From: VAZQ01 sp963807865
Lineage (GTDB): Bacteria > Pseudomonadota > Alphaproteobacteria > Rhizobiales > Xanthobacteraceae
Direction of reading: 5' to 3'
Assembly (NCBI GenBank): GCA_963807865.1
Contig: CAWEDK010000026.1
Span: 124,001-188,000, forward strand
Length of the DNA stretch: 64,000 nt
The position numbers and the translations under genes were made by a program. Positions 47,531-57,466 of the stretch are shown here, one piece after another. Below the pieces are notes generated by a model. The model had not been told where the DNA came from, did no database searches, and saw only the letters and a program-made list of their open reading frames with translations. The first letter of the stretch is position 1. Each line of letters starts with the position of its first letter.

Positions 47531-49401
47531 CGTCAGGGGTCGCCGACGTCACCCGCCGCGACGCGCTGATCTTGGGGGCGGGGGCGGTTGCATCGGCGAT
47601 GATGTCGCCCGGCTTTGCGCAGACCGAGCCGCCGCCCCGCCACGGCATGTCGGCTTTCGGCGACCTGAAGTATCCGGCCGACTTCAAGCAGTTTGAGTAT
47701 GTCAATCCGAACGCGCCGAAGGGCGGCCTGTTCTCCCACATTGGGCCGACCCGCGCGTTCAATCAGAACTTCCTGACCTTCAACTCGCTCAACACCTACA
47801 TCCTGAGGGGTGACGGCGCGCAGGGCATGCAATCGACCTTCGCGAGCCTGATGGTGCGCGCTGACGACGAGCCAGACGCGATGTACGGGCTCGCGGCGCA
47901 CGCGGTGCAGGTTTCGCCCGACGGGCTGACCTATCGTTTCTTCATCCGGCCGGAGGCCAGATTTCACGACGGCTCGAAGCTCACGGCTCACGACGTCGCG
48001 TTCTCGTTGCAGATCCTCAAGGACAAGGGCCATCCGATCGCCCAGCAGTTGCTGCGTGATTTCGCCGGCGCCGAAGCCGTGGACGATGCGACCGTGGTCG
48101 TGCGCTTTGCGCCGCAGCGTGGCCGCGACGTGCCGTTGTTCGTGGCCGGCACGCCGATCTTTTCCCGCGCTTATTACTCGACCAAGGCATTCGAAGAGAC
48201 CACGCTGGAGGTGCCGCTCGGCAGCGGCGCCTACAAGGTCGGGCGCTTCGAGGCCGGCCGCTATATCGAATACGAACGCGTCAAGGACTGGTGGGGCGCC
48301 GATCTGCCGGTCTCGCGCGGGCTGAACAACTTCGACGTCCTGCGCTACGAATATTATCGCGATCGTGACGTCGCGTTCGAGGGGTTCACCGGCAAGAGCT
48401 ACGTGTTCCGCGAGGAGTTCACCTCCCGCATCTGGGCGACGCGCTACGATTTTCCTGCGATCCGCGACGGCCGGGTGAAGCGCGACGTGCTGCCCGACGA
48501 TACGCCGTCGGGTGCGCAGGGCTGGTTCTTCAACACCCGGCGGGACAAGTTCAAGGATCGGCGGCTGCGTGAAGCGTTGATCTACGCTTTCGACTTCGAG
48601 TGGACCAACAAGACCATCATGTACGGGTCCTATATGCGGACCCATTCGGTGTTCCAGAACTCTACGATGATGGCGGTCGGCAAGCCCTCGGCCGAGGAGC
48701 TTGCGTTGCTCGAGCCTTATCGCGGCAAGGTGCCGGACGAGGTGTTCAACGAGCCGTTCGTGCCGCCGGTCTCGGACGGCTCGGGCCAGGACCGGGCGCT
48801 GCTGCGCAAGGCCAGCGCGATCCTGCAGGAGGCCGGCTACCCGGTCCGAAACGGCAAGCGGGTGACCGCGCAGGGCGAGCCGATCAACATCGAGTTCCTG
48901 CTCGACGAGCCGTCGTTCCAGCCGCACCACAGCACGTTCATCAAGAACCTGACGCTGCTCGGGTTCGACGCCACCATCCGGATGGTCGATCCGGTGCAGT
49001 TCCGCAAGCGGGTCGACGATTTCGACTTCGACATCGTCGTGCAGCGGTTCGCATTTTCCAGCACGCCTGGCAATTCGCTGCGCAGCTATTTCTCATCGCA
49101 GGCCGCCGCCCTGAAAGGCTCGCAGAATCTGGCCGGGATCGCCGATCCGGTGATCGATGCGCTGGTCGACAAGATCATCGCGGCCGACAGCCGGCCGGCC
49201 CTGACGACCTCCTGCATAGTGCTCGACCGGGTGATCCGCGCCGGCCGCTACTGGATACCGCACTGGTACAAGGCCTCGCATTGGATCGCTTATTGGGACA
49301 TGTTCGGACGTCCGGCCGCGAAACCACGCTATGCGCGGGGAATTCCGGACACCTGGTGGTACGATCGCGACAAGGCCGCGCGAATCGAACAGCGCGGATA
49401 A
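47527..49401 (+). CDS. Peptide/oligopeptide-binding protein, YejA-like, Tat-exported (second of two)
   Basis: A 624-residue paralogue of the preceding protein, sharing 'FGDLKYPADFKQFEYVNPNAP' (core 'VNPNAPKGG'), 'LTYRFFIRPEARFHDGS', 'YKVGRFEAGRYIEYERVKDW' and 'NTRRDKFKDRRLREALIYAF'. The N-terminal 'VTRRDALILGAGAVASAMM' is again a twin-arginine signal, cleaved near 'PGFAQ'. GTG start within the stop of the first gene. The two proteins differ enough to suggest different peptide ligands offered to one permease. yejB begins 46 bases later. Confidence 0.92.
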   Translation: MTSGVADVTRRDALILGAGAVASAMMSPGFAQTEPPPRHGMSAFGDLKYPADFKQFEYVNPNAPKGGLFSHIGPTRAFNQNFLTFNSLNTYILRGDGAQGMQSTFASLMVRADDEPDAMYGLAAHAVQVSPDGLTYRFFIRPEARFHDGSKLTAHDVAFSLQILKDKGHPIAQQLLRDFAGAEAVDDATVVVRFAPQRGRDVPLFVAGTPIFSRAYYSTKAFEETTLEVPLGSGAYKVGRFEAGRYIEYERVKDWWGADLPVSRGLNNFDVLRYEYYRDRDVAFEGFTGKSYVFREEFTSRIWATRYDFPAIRDGRVKRDVLPDDTPSGAQGWFFNTRRDKFKDRRLREALIYAFDFEWTNKTIMYGSYMRTHSVFQNSTMMAVGKPSAEELALLEPYRGKVPDEVFNEPFVPPVSDGSGQDRALLRKASAILQEAGYPVRNGKRVTAQGEPINIEFLLDEPSFQPHHSTFIKNLTLLGFDATIRMVDPVQFRKRVDDFDFDIVVQRFAFSSTPGNSLRSYFSSQAAALKGSQNLAGIADPVIDALVDKIIAADSRPALTTSCIVLDRVIRAGRYWIPHWYKASHWIAYWDMFGRPAAKPRYARGIPDTWWYDRDKAARIEQRG

Positions 49402-49446
49402 GCGAAACTTGGCCCGAAACGCATTGAGCGTGGATCGACGCATTCC

Positions 49447-50564
49447 ATGATCGCCTACATCATTCGGCGCGTGCTGCTCATGATCCCGACGCTGCTCGGC
49501 ATCATGCTGGTTTCGTTCGTGGTGGTGCAGTTTGCGCCGGGCGGCCCGATCGAGCGCGTGATCGCGCAGCTCAGCGGCTCCGATACCGGCGCCACTTCGC
49601 GCGTATCCGGCTCGCCGGGCGGCGATTTCGGCAACCGCGCGCCAGCCTGGAAGTACCATGGGGGCGGACGCGGTCTACGTCCAAGTATCGCGGCGCGCAG
49701 GGGCTCGACCCCGAATTCATCAAGAGCCTGGAGAAGCAGTTCGGCTTCGACAAGCCGGCCTACGAGCGCTTCTTCCTGATGCTGTGGAACTACATCCGGT
49801 TCGATTTCGGCAAGAGCTATTTCCGCGACACCACGGTGCTGCAGCTCATCAAGGAGAAGCTGCCGGTGTCGATCTCGCTCGGCATCTGGCTGACGCTGCT
49901 GACCTACCTGATCTCGATCCCGCTCGGCATCCGCAAGGCGGTCAGGGACGGTTCGCGGTTCGACGTCTGGACCTCGGGCGTCATCATCATCGGCTATGCG
50001 ATCCCGGGCTTCCTGTTTGCGATCCTGCTCATCATCCTGTTCGCGGGCGGCTCGTTCTGGAACATTTTCCCGTTGCGCGGGCTCACCTCGGACAACTGGG
50101 CGCAACTGTCGACGCCGGAGAAGATCGTCGACTATTTCTGGCATCTCGTGCTGCCGATCATCTCGATGGGGCTCGCGGCGTTCGCCACCATGACGCTGCT
50201 GACCAAGAACTCGTTTCTCGACGAAATCCGCAAGCAGTACGTGCTGACCGCGCGCGCCAAGGGCTGCAGCGAGCGCCAGGTGCTGTACGGGCACGTGTTC
50301 CGCAACGCCATGCTGATCATCATCGCGGGCTTCCCGGGCGCCTTCGTGCACGCGTTCTTCTCGGGCTCGCTGCTGATCGAGACGATCTTCTCGCTCGACG
50401 GGCTCGGCCTTCTGAGCTTCGAGAGCGTGCTCAACCGCGATTATCCGGTGGTGTTCGCCAATCTGTACATCTTCGCGCTGGTCGGGCTGGTGGTGAACTT
50501 GGTGTCCGACCTGACCTATACCTGGGTTGATCCGCGTATCGACTTCGAGACGCGGGAGGTCTGA
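49447..50564 (+). CDS. yejB: Peptide ABC transporter permease YejB (frame breaks)
   Basis: First membrane subunit of the importer, about 370 residues and 6 helices. It starts 'MIAYIIRRVLLMIPTLLGIM' and 'VQFAPGGPIERVIAQLSG', the standard DppB-type opening. Two +1 breaks between about 49640 and 49680 precede 'SKYRGAQGLDPEFIKSLEKQ'. The rest is continuous, including 'IPLGIRKAVRDGSRFDVWTS', 'FATMTLLTKNSFLDEIRKQY' and the EAA loop 'YVLTARAKGCSERQVLYGHV' that docks the ATPase. The stop is followed after one base by the likely GTG start of yejE. Confidence 0.92.
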
Positions 50565-50565
50565 G

Positions 50566-51749
50566 GTGGACGACCGCACCACCATCCAGGTCCCGGAGAC
50601 GCACGGCGCAGACGCCGATGGGCCTCGGCGTCCTGCCGGAGCGTCATCTTTTCAAGGTGTCGCCGCTCAACCGGCGGCGCTGGCAGAATTTCAAGGCCAA
50701 CCGGCGCGGCTACTGGTCGTTGTGGCTGTTCATGGTCCTGTTCGTGCTGTCGCTGTTTGCCGAATTCATCGCCAACGACAAGCCGTTCTTCGTGCGCTAC
50801 GACGGCCGCTCGTTCTTCCCGGTGTTCGTCAACTATCCGGAGACGGCGTTCGGCGGCGACTTCGAGACCGCGGCCGACTACCGCGATCCGTTCCTGCAGA
50901 AGCTGATCGCCGAGAAGGGCGGCTTCATGCTGTGGCCGCCGATCCGCTATTCCTACAACACGCACAATCTCGATCTGCCGACGCCGGCGCCGTCGAAGCC
51001 GACCTGGATGCTGACCGAGGAGCAATGCAAGGCGGTGGTCGAGCGCAAGGGGCTCTCCGGCTGCCGCGACCTCGAATACAACTGGCTCGGCACCGACGAC
51101 CAGGGGCGCGACGTGGTGGCGCGCCTGATCTACGGCTTCCGGCTCTCGGTGCTGTTCGGGCTGGCGCTGACGATCATATCGTCGGTGATCGGCATCGCGG
51201 CCGGCGCCGTGCAGGGCTATTTCGGCGGCTGGGTCGATCTCCTGTTCCAGCGCTTCATCGAGATCTGGACCGCCGTTCCCTCGCTCTATCTCCTGCTGAT
51301 CATCTCGTCGGTGCTGGTGCCGAGCTTCTTCGTGCTGCTCGGAATTCTGCTGCTGTTCTCCTGGGTGTCGCTGGTCGGGCTGGTGCGCGCCGAATTCCTG
51401 CGCGGCCGCAACTTCGAGTACATCCAGGCCGCGCGCGCGCTCGGCGTTTCGAACGCGCACCATCATGTTCCGCCATCTGCTGCCCAACGCCATGGTGGCG
51501 ACCATGACGTTCCTGCCGTTCATCCTGTCGTCGTCGGTGATGACGCTCACCTCGCTCGACTTCCTCGGCTTCGGCCTGCCGCCGGGCTCGCCCTCGCTCG
51601 GCGAGATGCTGGCGCAGGGCAAGGCCAACGTGCAGGCGCCCTGGCTCGGCCTCTCGGGCTTCTTCACCATCGCGATCATGCTGTCGCTGCTGATCTTCAT
51701 CGGCGAGGCGGTGCGCGACGCCTTCGACCCGCGCAAGACCTTCGTGTGA
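50566..51749 (+). CDS. yejE: Peptide ABC transporter permease YejE (frame breaks)
   Basis: Second membrane subunit, about 393 residues. A GTG at 50566 next to the yejB stop gives 'MDDRTTIQVPETHGAD', which joins after a +1 break near 50612 to 'MGLGVLPERHLFKVSPLNRR'; ATG 50618 alone would also serve. There is a large periplasmic insert after the first helix ('AEFIANDKPFFVRYDGRSFF'...'NWLGTDDQGRDVVARLIYG'), typical of YejE, then helices and the EAA loop 'AEFLRGRNFEYIQAARALGV', interrupted near 51460 and resumed as 'IMFRHLLPNAMVATMTFLPF'. It ends 'DAFDPRKTFV'. Confidence 0.91.
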
Positions 51750-51753
51750 GGTG

Positions 51754-53393
51754 ATGGACGCAACGCCCGAAAAGCTGCTCGAGGTGCGCGACCTGTCCGT
51801 GGCGTTCCGTCAGGGCGGGCGCGAGACGCTCGCGGTCGATCGCGTCTCCTTCGACATCCGCAAGGGCGAGACGCTGGCGCTGGTGGGCGAGTCCGGCTCC
51901 GGCAAATCGGTGACCGCGCTGTCGGTGATGAAGCTCCTGCCGTATCCGTCGGCGCATCACCCCAGCGGCTCGATCCGGTTCAAGGGCCAGGAACTGCTGC
52001 ACCTGCCGGAATCCGGCATGCGCCACGTGCGCGGCAACGACATCACCGTCATCTTCCAGGAGCCGATGACCTCGCTCAATCCGCTGCACACCATCGAGAA
52101 GCAGATCAGCGAAATTCTTCTGCTCCACCAGGGCATCAGCGGCGCGGCGGCGCGCGCCCGCATCCTCGATCTGCTGACGCAGGTCGGCATTCCCGAGCCG
52201 GAGACGCGGCTCGGGAGCTATCCGCACCAACTGTCCGGCGGCCAGCGCCAGCGCATCATGATCGCGATGGCGCTCGCCAACGAGCCCGACCTGCTGATCG
52301 CCGACGAGCCGACGACCGCGCTCGACGTCACCGTGCAGGCGCAAATTCTCAGCCTGCTGAAGGACCTGCAGCGGCGGCATGGGCATGGCGATGCTGTTCA
52401 TCACCCACGACCTCGGCATCGTGCGCAAGCTCGCCGACCGGCTGTGCGTGATGAAGGAAGGCAAGATCGTCGAACGCGGTCCGGTCGAGCAGGTGTTCAC
52501 TGCGCCGGAGCATCCCTACACCCGCGCGCTGCTGGCGGCCGAGCCGAGGCCCGATCCGGCGCCGGTGCGGCCGGACGCGCCGATCGTGCTCGAGACCAAG
52601 GACCTCAAGGTCTGGTTTCCGATCAAGCGCGGTGTGCTGCGCAAGGTGGTCGGCCACATCAAGGCGGTCGACGGCGTCGACATCGCGGTCCGCCAGGGCG
52701 AGACGCTTGGCATCGTCGGCAAATCCGGCTCCGGCAAGACCACGCTCGGGCTCGCGATCCTGCGGCTGATCTCCTCGCAGGGCACGATCGCGTTCCTCGG
52801 CAAAGAGATCATGGGCCTGAAGTTCCGCCAGATGCGGCCGTTCCGCCACCACATGCAGATCGTGTTCCAGGACCCGTACGGCTCGCTCTCTCCGCGCATG
52901 TCGGTCTCCGACGTCATCGAGGAGGGGCTGTGGGTCCATCACCCGAAGCTGTCGCCGAAGCAGCGGGAGGAGCGCGTGGTGCGCGCGCTGCGCGACGTCG
53001 GGCTCGATCCGGAGACCCGCTTCCGCTATCCGCATGAATTCTCCGGCGGGCAGCGCCAGCGCATCGCGGTCGCGCGCGCGATCGTGCTGGAGCCGACCTT
53101 CGTGGTGCTCGACGAGCCGACGAGCGCGCTCGACATGCTGATCCAGGCGCAGATCGTCGACCTGCTGCGCGACCTGCAGAAGCGGCACAATCTCACCTAC
53201 CTGTTCATCTCGCACGATCTGCGGGTGGTGGCGGCGCTGGCGAGCAGCCTGGTCGTGATGCGCCACGGCAAGGTGGTGGAGGAGCGGGCCGGCGGCCGAA
53301 CTGTTCGCGCATCCGAAGAGCGACTATACCCGCGCGCTGTTCGCCGCCGCGTTCAACCTGGAGACGGCGCCCGAGGGCGTGGTCGCCCAATAG
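51754..53393 (+). CDS. yejF: Peptide ABC transporter ATPase YejF, tandem-domain (two frame breaks)
   Basis: Fused double ATPase, about 545 residues, which powers YejBE. Domain 1: 'ALVGESGSGKSVTALSVM' (Walker A), 'IFQEPMTSLNPLHTI' (Q-loop), 'LSGGQRQRIMIAMALANEPD' and 'LLIADEPTTALDVTVQ'. Domain 2: 'GIVGKSGSGKTTLGLAIL', 'IVFQDPYGSLSPRMSV', 'FSGGQRQRIAVARAIVLEP' and 'VVLDEPTSALDMLIQAQIV'. One extra base near 52378 and one near 53293 split it. The gene overlaps nothing downstream; the NUDIX gene starts about 70 bases on. Substrates of Yej systems include oligopeptides and microcin C-like peptides. Confidence 0.93.
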
Positions 53394-53461
53394 GGGACTT
53401 CGCCGCGTGCGCCAGTTTGCCAAGCCGCCCGAAGGTCCGCTCGCCGATTCGCCGGTCGACG

Positions 53462-54055
53462 GTGACGGTGACGCTGCCCGAACTGCTCGCCCAAGGTTTC
53501 CGCCCTTTCAATCGCTTCCATTTCAAGTTTGCGCACCGCCAGGACCCGCCACAGGCGGCCGACCTGTTGTGCAGCGGCGCTTCGGTGGCGGTGTTGCCGC
53601 TGGATGCGACACGCGGCGAGATCATTCTGCTCCGGCAGTTCCGGCTGGCGGCGCATCTGGCGAATGGCCGCGGGAGGCTGTTCGAAATCGCCGCGGGCCA
53701 CGTCGAGAAGAATGAGAATCCGGCCGAGACCGCGCGGCGCGAATGCGTCGAGGAGATCGGCTGCGCGCCGGAGCCGCTCATCGAGTTGTTCACCTATCTG
53801 ACGACGCCCGGACTGTGCGACGAGCAGATCACGGTATTCCTGGGCATCATCGACGTGTCGCAGATTCCCGAGCGGGCCGGGCTGGCGGCCGAGCACGAGG
53901 AGACATTCCTGGTGCGGGTGCCGATCGAGCGCGCCTTGGCGGCGGTCGCGACCGGCAGCTTGCGCAGCGGTCCGTTGATCATGGCGCTGCAATGGCTGGC
54001 GCTCAACCGGGCACGCCTCGACGAGATCGTGCGCCCGGGTGTGGCAAGGCCCTGA
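53462..54055 (+). CDS. NUDIX hydrolase, ADP-ribose pyrophosphatase-like
   Basis: About 197 residues. The perfect Nudix box is 'GHVEKNENPAETARREC' followed by 'VEEIG' (G-x5-E-x7-REUxEExGU) near residue 78. It is preceded by 'VAVLPLDATRGEIILLRQFR' and followed by 'TTPGLCDEQITVFLGIID', the arrangement of ADP-ribose/GDP-mannose pyrophosphatases. The start is uncertain: GTG 53462 opens directly into 'TVTLPELLAQGF', whereas the region before it reads without domain character. The stop overlaps the ATG of the next gene (TGATG), so translation is coupled. Confidence 0.86.
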   Translation: MTVTLPELLAQGFRPFNRFHFKFAHRQDPPQAADLLCSGASVAVLPLDATRGEIILLRQFRLAAHLANGRGRLFEIAAGHVEKNENPAETARRECVEEIGCAPEPLIELFTYLTTPGLCDEQITVFLGIIDVSQIPERAGLAAEHEETFLVRVPIERALAAVATGSLRSGPLIMALQWLALNRARLDEIVRPGVARP

Positions 54056-55033
54056 TGGCCGCGATCCTGCTGGCCATCACCGGGATGAATCCGCAGCCTT
54101 GGCAGGAGCGGTTCCGCGTGCTCGCGCCGCGGCGCGAAGTCAGGATGTGGAGCGGACCGGCGGACGCCGGTGTCGCTGCCGGCGTGGTCGATGACCCCGA
54201 AAGCATCGCTTACGCATGCGTCTGGCTGCCGCCGCCGGATCTGCTGGCCGCGCTGCCCAACCTGCGGGCGATCTTCTCGCTCGGCGCCGGCGTCGATCAC
54301 ATTCTGTCCGGTCCTGCGCTGCCGAGGGACGTGCCGATCGTGCGGATCGTCGATCCCGACCTGACGATGCGGATGACCGAGTACGTCGTGCTCCATGTGC
54401 TCATGCATCACCGCAAGCAGCGGACTTACGACGCCCAGCAGCGCGCCGCATCGCTGGTACGAGCACGAGCAGCGGCCGGCCTGCGAGGTCGCGGTCGGCG
54501 TGATGGGGCTGGGGGTGCTCGGCCAGGATGCCGCGCAGGTGCTGCGCCGCCTCGGCTTCCAGGTCGCAGGCTGGAGCCGGACGCAGAAGCGCATCGACGG
54601 CATCGAGACCTTCCATGGCGCGGATGGCCTCGCGCGGTTTCTGCACCGGACCGAAATTCTGGTGTGTCTGTTGCCGGCGACACCGGCGACGCGGGGCATC
54701 CTGTGTCTCGACCTGTTCCGGCGGCTCAAGCACGACGGCGCGCTTGGCGGCGCTTACCTGATCAATGCCGGCCGTGGCGCGCTGCAGATCGACGCCGATA
54801 TTCTCGCCGCATTGGACGAAGGTTCACTGTCCGGCGCGACGCTCGACGTGTTTCCGACCGAGCCGCTGCCGGTGGCAAGTCCGTTCTGGGACCACCCGAA
54901 GGTGACGGTCACGCCGCACTGCGCCGCCGCCTCCGATCCGCATGCGCTGGTCAGCAATATCCTGCGGCAGATCGAGCGTCACGAGCAGGGGCTGCCGCTC
55001 GAGCACGTGATCGACCGCGACGCCGGTTACTGA
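54055..55033 (+). CDS. D-2-hydroxyacid dehydrogenase, glyoxylate/hydroxypyruvate reductase A type (one frame break)
   Basis: About 325 residues. The N-terminal part has 'FRVLAPRREVRMW', 'ALPNLRAIFSLGAGVDHIL' and 'MRMTEYVVLHVLMHHRKQ', the GhrA-type signature. After a +1 break near 54458 comes the NAD(P) fold 'VGVMGLGVLGQDAAQVLRRL', with 'GWSRTQKRIDGIETF' suggesting NADPH preference. Then 'LINAGRGALQIDADILAALD' carries the catalytic-region Arg, and 'HPKVTVTPHCAAASDPHALV' the catalytic His. It probably reduces glyoxylate or hydroxypyruvate in the cytosol. It shares a start/stop overlap with the NUDIX gene. Confidence 0.9.
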
Positions 55034-55063
55034 TGGTTGACCGCGCTGCCGCGAAAGGCGCGT

Positions 55064-55913
55064 TCATAGTCTCCGCACGCTGGTCAGCGGAAATCCGCTC
55101 GCCTGAATGCGCGCGACGGCCGTGGCGATCGGCTCGATCGTGACCGCCATGTGATAGGCGTTGGCGTGAATGAGCGTCTCCCGGTCGCGGACGATGGCGA
55201 CATGACCCTTCCAGAACATCAGGTCGCCGCGCCGCAGGTTCGCAAGATCGGGCGAGGGCAGGGAAGTGCCCAACGCGCGCTCCTGCAGGTCGCTGTCGCG
55301 CGGGCAGGGGAGCCCGCAGGCGTTCAGCGCGACCTGCACCAGCGCCGAGCAATCGAGACCGAACGACGTCTTGCCGCCCCAGAGATAGGGCGCGTGCAGG
55401 AAATCGCTCGGCGACCGCGACATGATCGCTCTCGGTTGCGCCGATCGGCGCAAGATGCCGCAATGGCACGCAAGCGCCGGTGGCGGTCACGGCGAAGGGC
55501 TCGACGACGCGTACGACCGCCAGCATGGCGCCTAGCGGCAGCCCGCCGATCGGCGGAAGCTTGATGTTCGGTCCGGGGAACACCAGCGTCCGGGCGGCCA
55601 CCACCTTGTGGGTCATGGCTGGACCGACCGCGCGCAGCGCGTTCGACGACAGGTAGCCGACATAGCCATCGCCGGCGAGTTGGCCCCAGGCCCAGCCTTC
55701 CTCGGTGATCTCGTAGACGGTCACGCGCTCGCCCTCGAGCGCCTCGGTTTCGAGCGGCGCGTCGGGCGAGGGAACGCGGCGCAGCGGAGCCTGCGCTTCG
55801 GCGATTTCGCGCGGCTCGCCGGCGACGAAGCGCGCCGCGGCGATCTTGCCTTCGAGGTGCTTCGCGGCGAGGTCGGTGCGCGCGGGGGTCAGGCGAGGGT
55901 CGAACTGGTTCAC
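55064..55913 (-). CDS. NlpC/P60 peptidase with SH3-like N-terminal domain (one frame break)
   Basis: About 283 residues. The N-terminal half contains bacterial SH3-like repeats: 'ERVTVYEITEEGWAWGQLAGDGYVGYLSS' (core 'GWAWGQLAGDGYVGYL'). After a +1 break near 55436 comes the C40 catalytic domain: 'HAPYLWGGKTSFGLDCSALVQ' with the nucleophile Cys, 'NLRRGDLMFWKGHVAIVRD' with the His, and 'LIHANAYHMAV'. It cleaves the gamma-D-Glu-diaminopimelate bond of peptidoglycan peptides; without a signal peptide it may act in recycling. GTG start at 55913. It is 14 bases downstream of the aminopeptidase gene, in an operon. Confidence 0.9.
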
Positions 55914-55927
55914 GGGTCCTCGGGGGC

Positions 55928-57326
55928 TCAGCCGTAGCGGGTGCACAGCAGTGCGTAGAGCGCGCGCGCTGCCTGGCATTCGGCGCCCTCCGGGCGTCCC
56001 GGCTTCGTGGTCTGATTCCAGGCAAACACGTCGAAATGCAACCAGGCCTTGGCGGCGGTCACGAAGCGGCGCATGAACAGCGCTGCCGTGATCGAGCCGC
56101 CGAAGCTGCTGTTGGTCACGTTGTTGACGTCGGCGACTTTGGAATCGAGCAACTGGTCGTAAGGGCGCCACAGCGGCATGCGCCAGAGCGGATCGTTCTC
56201 GCTCGCGGAATGGCGCGAGAGCGCCGCGGCAAGCTCGTCGTCGTCAGTGAAGAACGGCGGGATTTCGGCGCCCAGCGCCACGCGCGCGGCGCCCGTGAGG
56301 GTCGCCATGTCGGCAATCAGCTCGGGCGCTTCCTCATCCGCGAGCGTCAGTGCATCGGCCAGAATGAGCCGCCCCTCGGCGTCGGTATTGCCGATCTCGA
56401 CCGTGATGCCTTTGCGCGAACGGTAAATGTCGCGCGGCCGGAACGCCCCGCCGGAAATCGAATTCTCGACCGCCGGGATCAGCAGCCGCAGGCGAATCTT
56501 CAACCCGCGATCCATCAGCATATGGGCGAGCCCCAGCATCGAGGCTGCGCCGCCCATGTCCTTCTTCATGTTGAGCATGCCGCTTTCCGGCTTGATGTCG
56601 AGGCCGCCGGTGTCGAAGCACACGCCTTTGCCGACCAACGTCACCTTGGGATGGCCCGGATCGCCCCAGGTCAGGTCGATGAGGCGCGGCGGCCGTGCGG
56701 CGGCTCGTCCGACGGCGTGGATCAGCGGGAAGTTGGCGGTCAGGAGATTGTCGCCGACCACGGTGTGGACGCTGGCGCCGTGGCGGGCCGCGATCGCTGC
56801 GCGCTGCGTCTTCGAGATCGGGCGGGCCCATATCGTTCGCCGGCGTGTTGATCAGGTCGCGGGCGAGGCAGACGCCGTCCGCAATGCGGGTCAGTTCGTC
56901 GCCGTCGACGTTGCCCGGCAGTTCGAGCCGGATGTCCTTGACGTCCTGCTTGCGGTAGCGCGTGAAGCGGTAGGCGCCGAGCACGAAAGCGAGCGCTGCG
57001 AGCTTGGAATCGTGCGGTGCGTTGGCGAAGCGGTAGTTGCCCGCCGGCAGCGCGCTGGACAGGCTCCCCGGCCGGAACAGGTCGAGGTGGGGATCGTCCG
57101 CAGCTTCGAGCGCGAACAGCACCCCGCCGAGGCCGCCGTCCGGCGAGGGCAGGACCAGGTGCCGTCCGGCCTTCGGCTCGAATCCGGACGCCGTCGCGAA
57201 GGCCTTGGCGTGCGAATCAAGCGCCTCGCGCTGGTCGGGCCAGGTCGCGGCGTTAACAAAAGTAATTGGGACGGCTGCCGCCTGTCCGCGCAGAAAGAGT
57301 TTCGGGTGCATCGTGGAAGTGCCCAT
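55928..57326 (-). CDS. M17 leucyl aminopeptidase family protein (one frame break)
   Basis: About 465 residues. The N-terminal non-catalytic domain ('FVNAATWPDQREALDSH', 'VLGAYRFTRYRK', 'LARDLINTPANDMGPPDLE') is in one frame. After a +1 break near 56818 the catalytic domain has 'VTLVGKGVCFDTGGLDIKP' (Lys and first metal Asp), 'MKKDMGGAASMLGLAHML' and the signature 'NTDAEGRLILADALTLAD', then 'IADMATLTGAARVALG'. A two-zinc peptidase, probably degrading cytosolic or murein-derived peptides together with the NlpC/P60 enzyme downstream. Start 57326 or 57311. Divergent from tadD. Confidence 0.92.
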
Positions 57327-57382
57327 AAATGGCCTGCCGGAACGCCTCGGCGGGCGTCGCGAAGCAGGGAAGGGAGCGTCTG

Positions 57383-57427
57383 TTAACACATATTAACGGT
57401 TCCGCTTAACCGGTTATTAAGGTTAAC
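57383..57427. promoter_or_regulatory. CtrA-type sites upstream of tadD
   Basis: TTAACCGGTTATTAA (57406-57420) is an exact TTAA-N7-TTAA, the CtrA consensus spacing. It is flanked by TTAA-N6-TTAAC (57383-57397) and a further TTAAC (57423-57427). Five TTAA half-sites within 45 bases of 66% GC DNA is far above expectation. The cluster sits 40-84 bases before the preferred tadD ATG and in the divergent region with the aminopeptidase gene. CtrA controls pilus genes in Caulobacter, which fits the neighbour. Confidence 0.65.
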
Positions 57428-57466
57428 GCTTTATTGCCATGTCTCGTGGGGGGCCACGAGGCAGTG

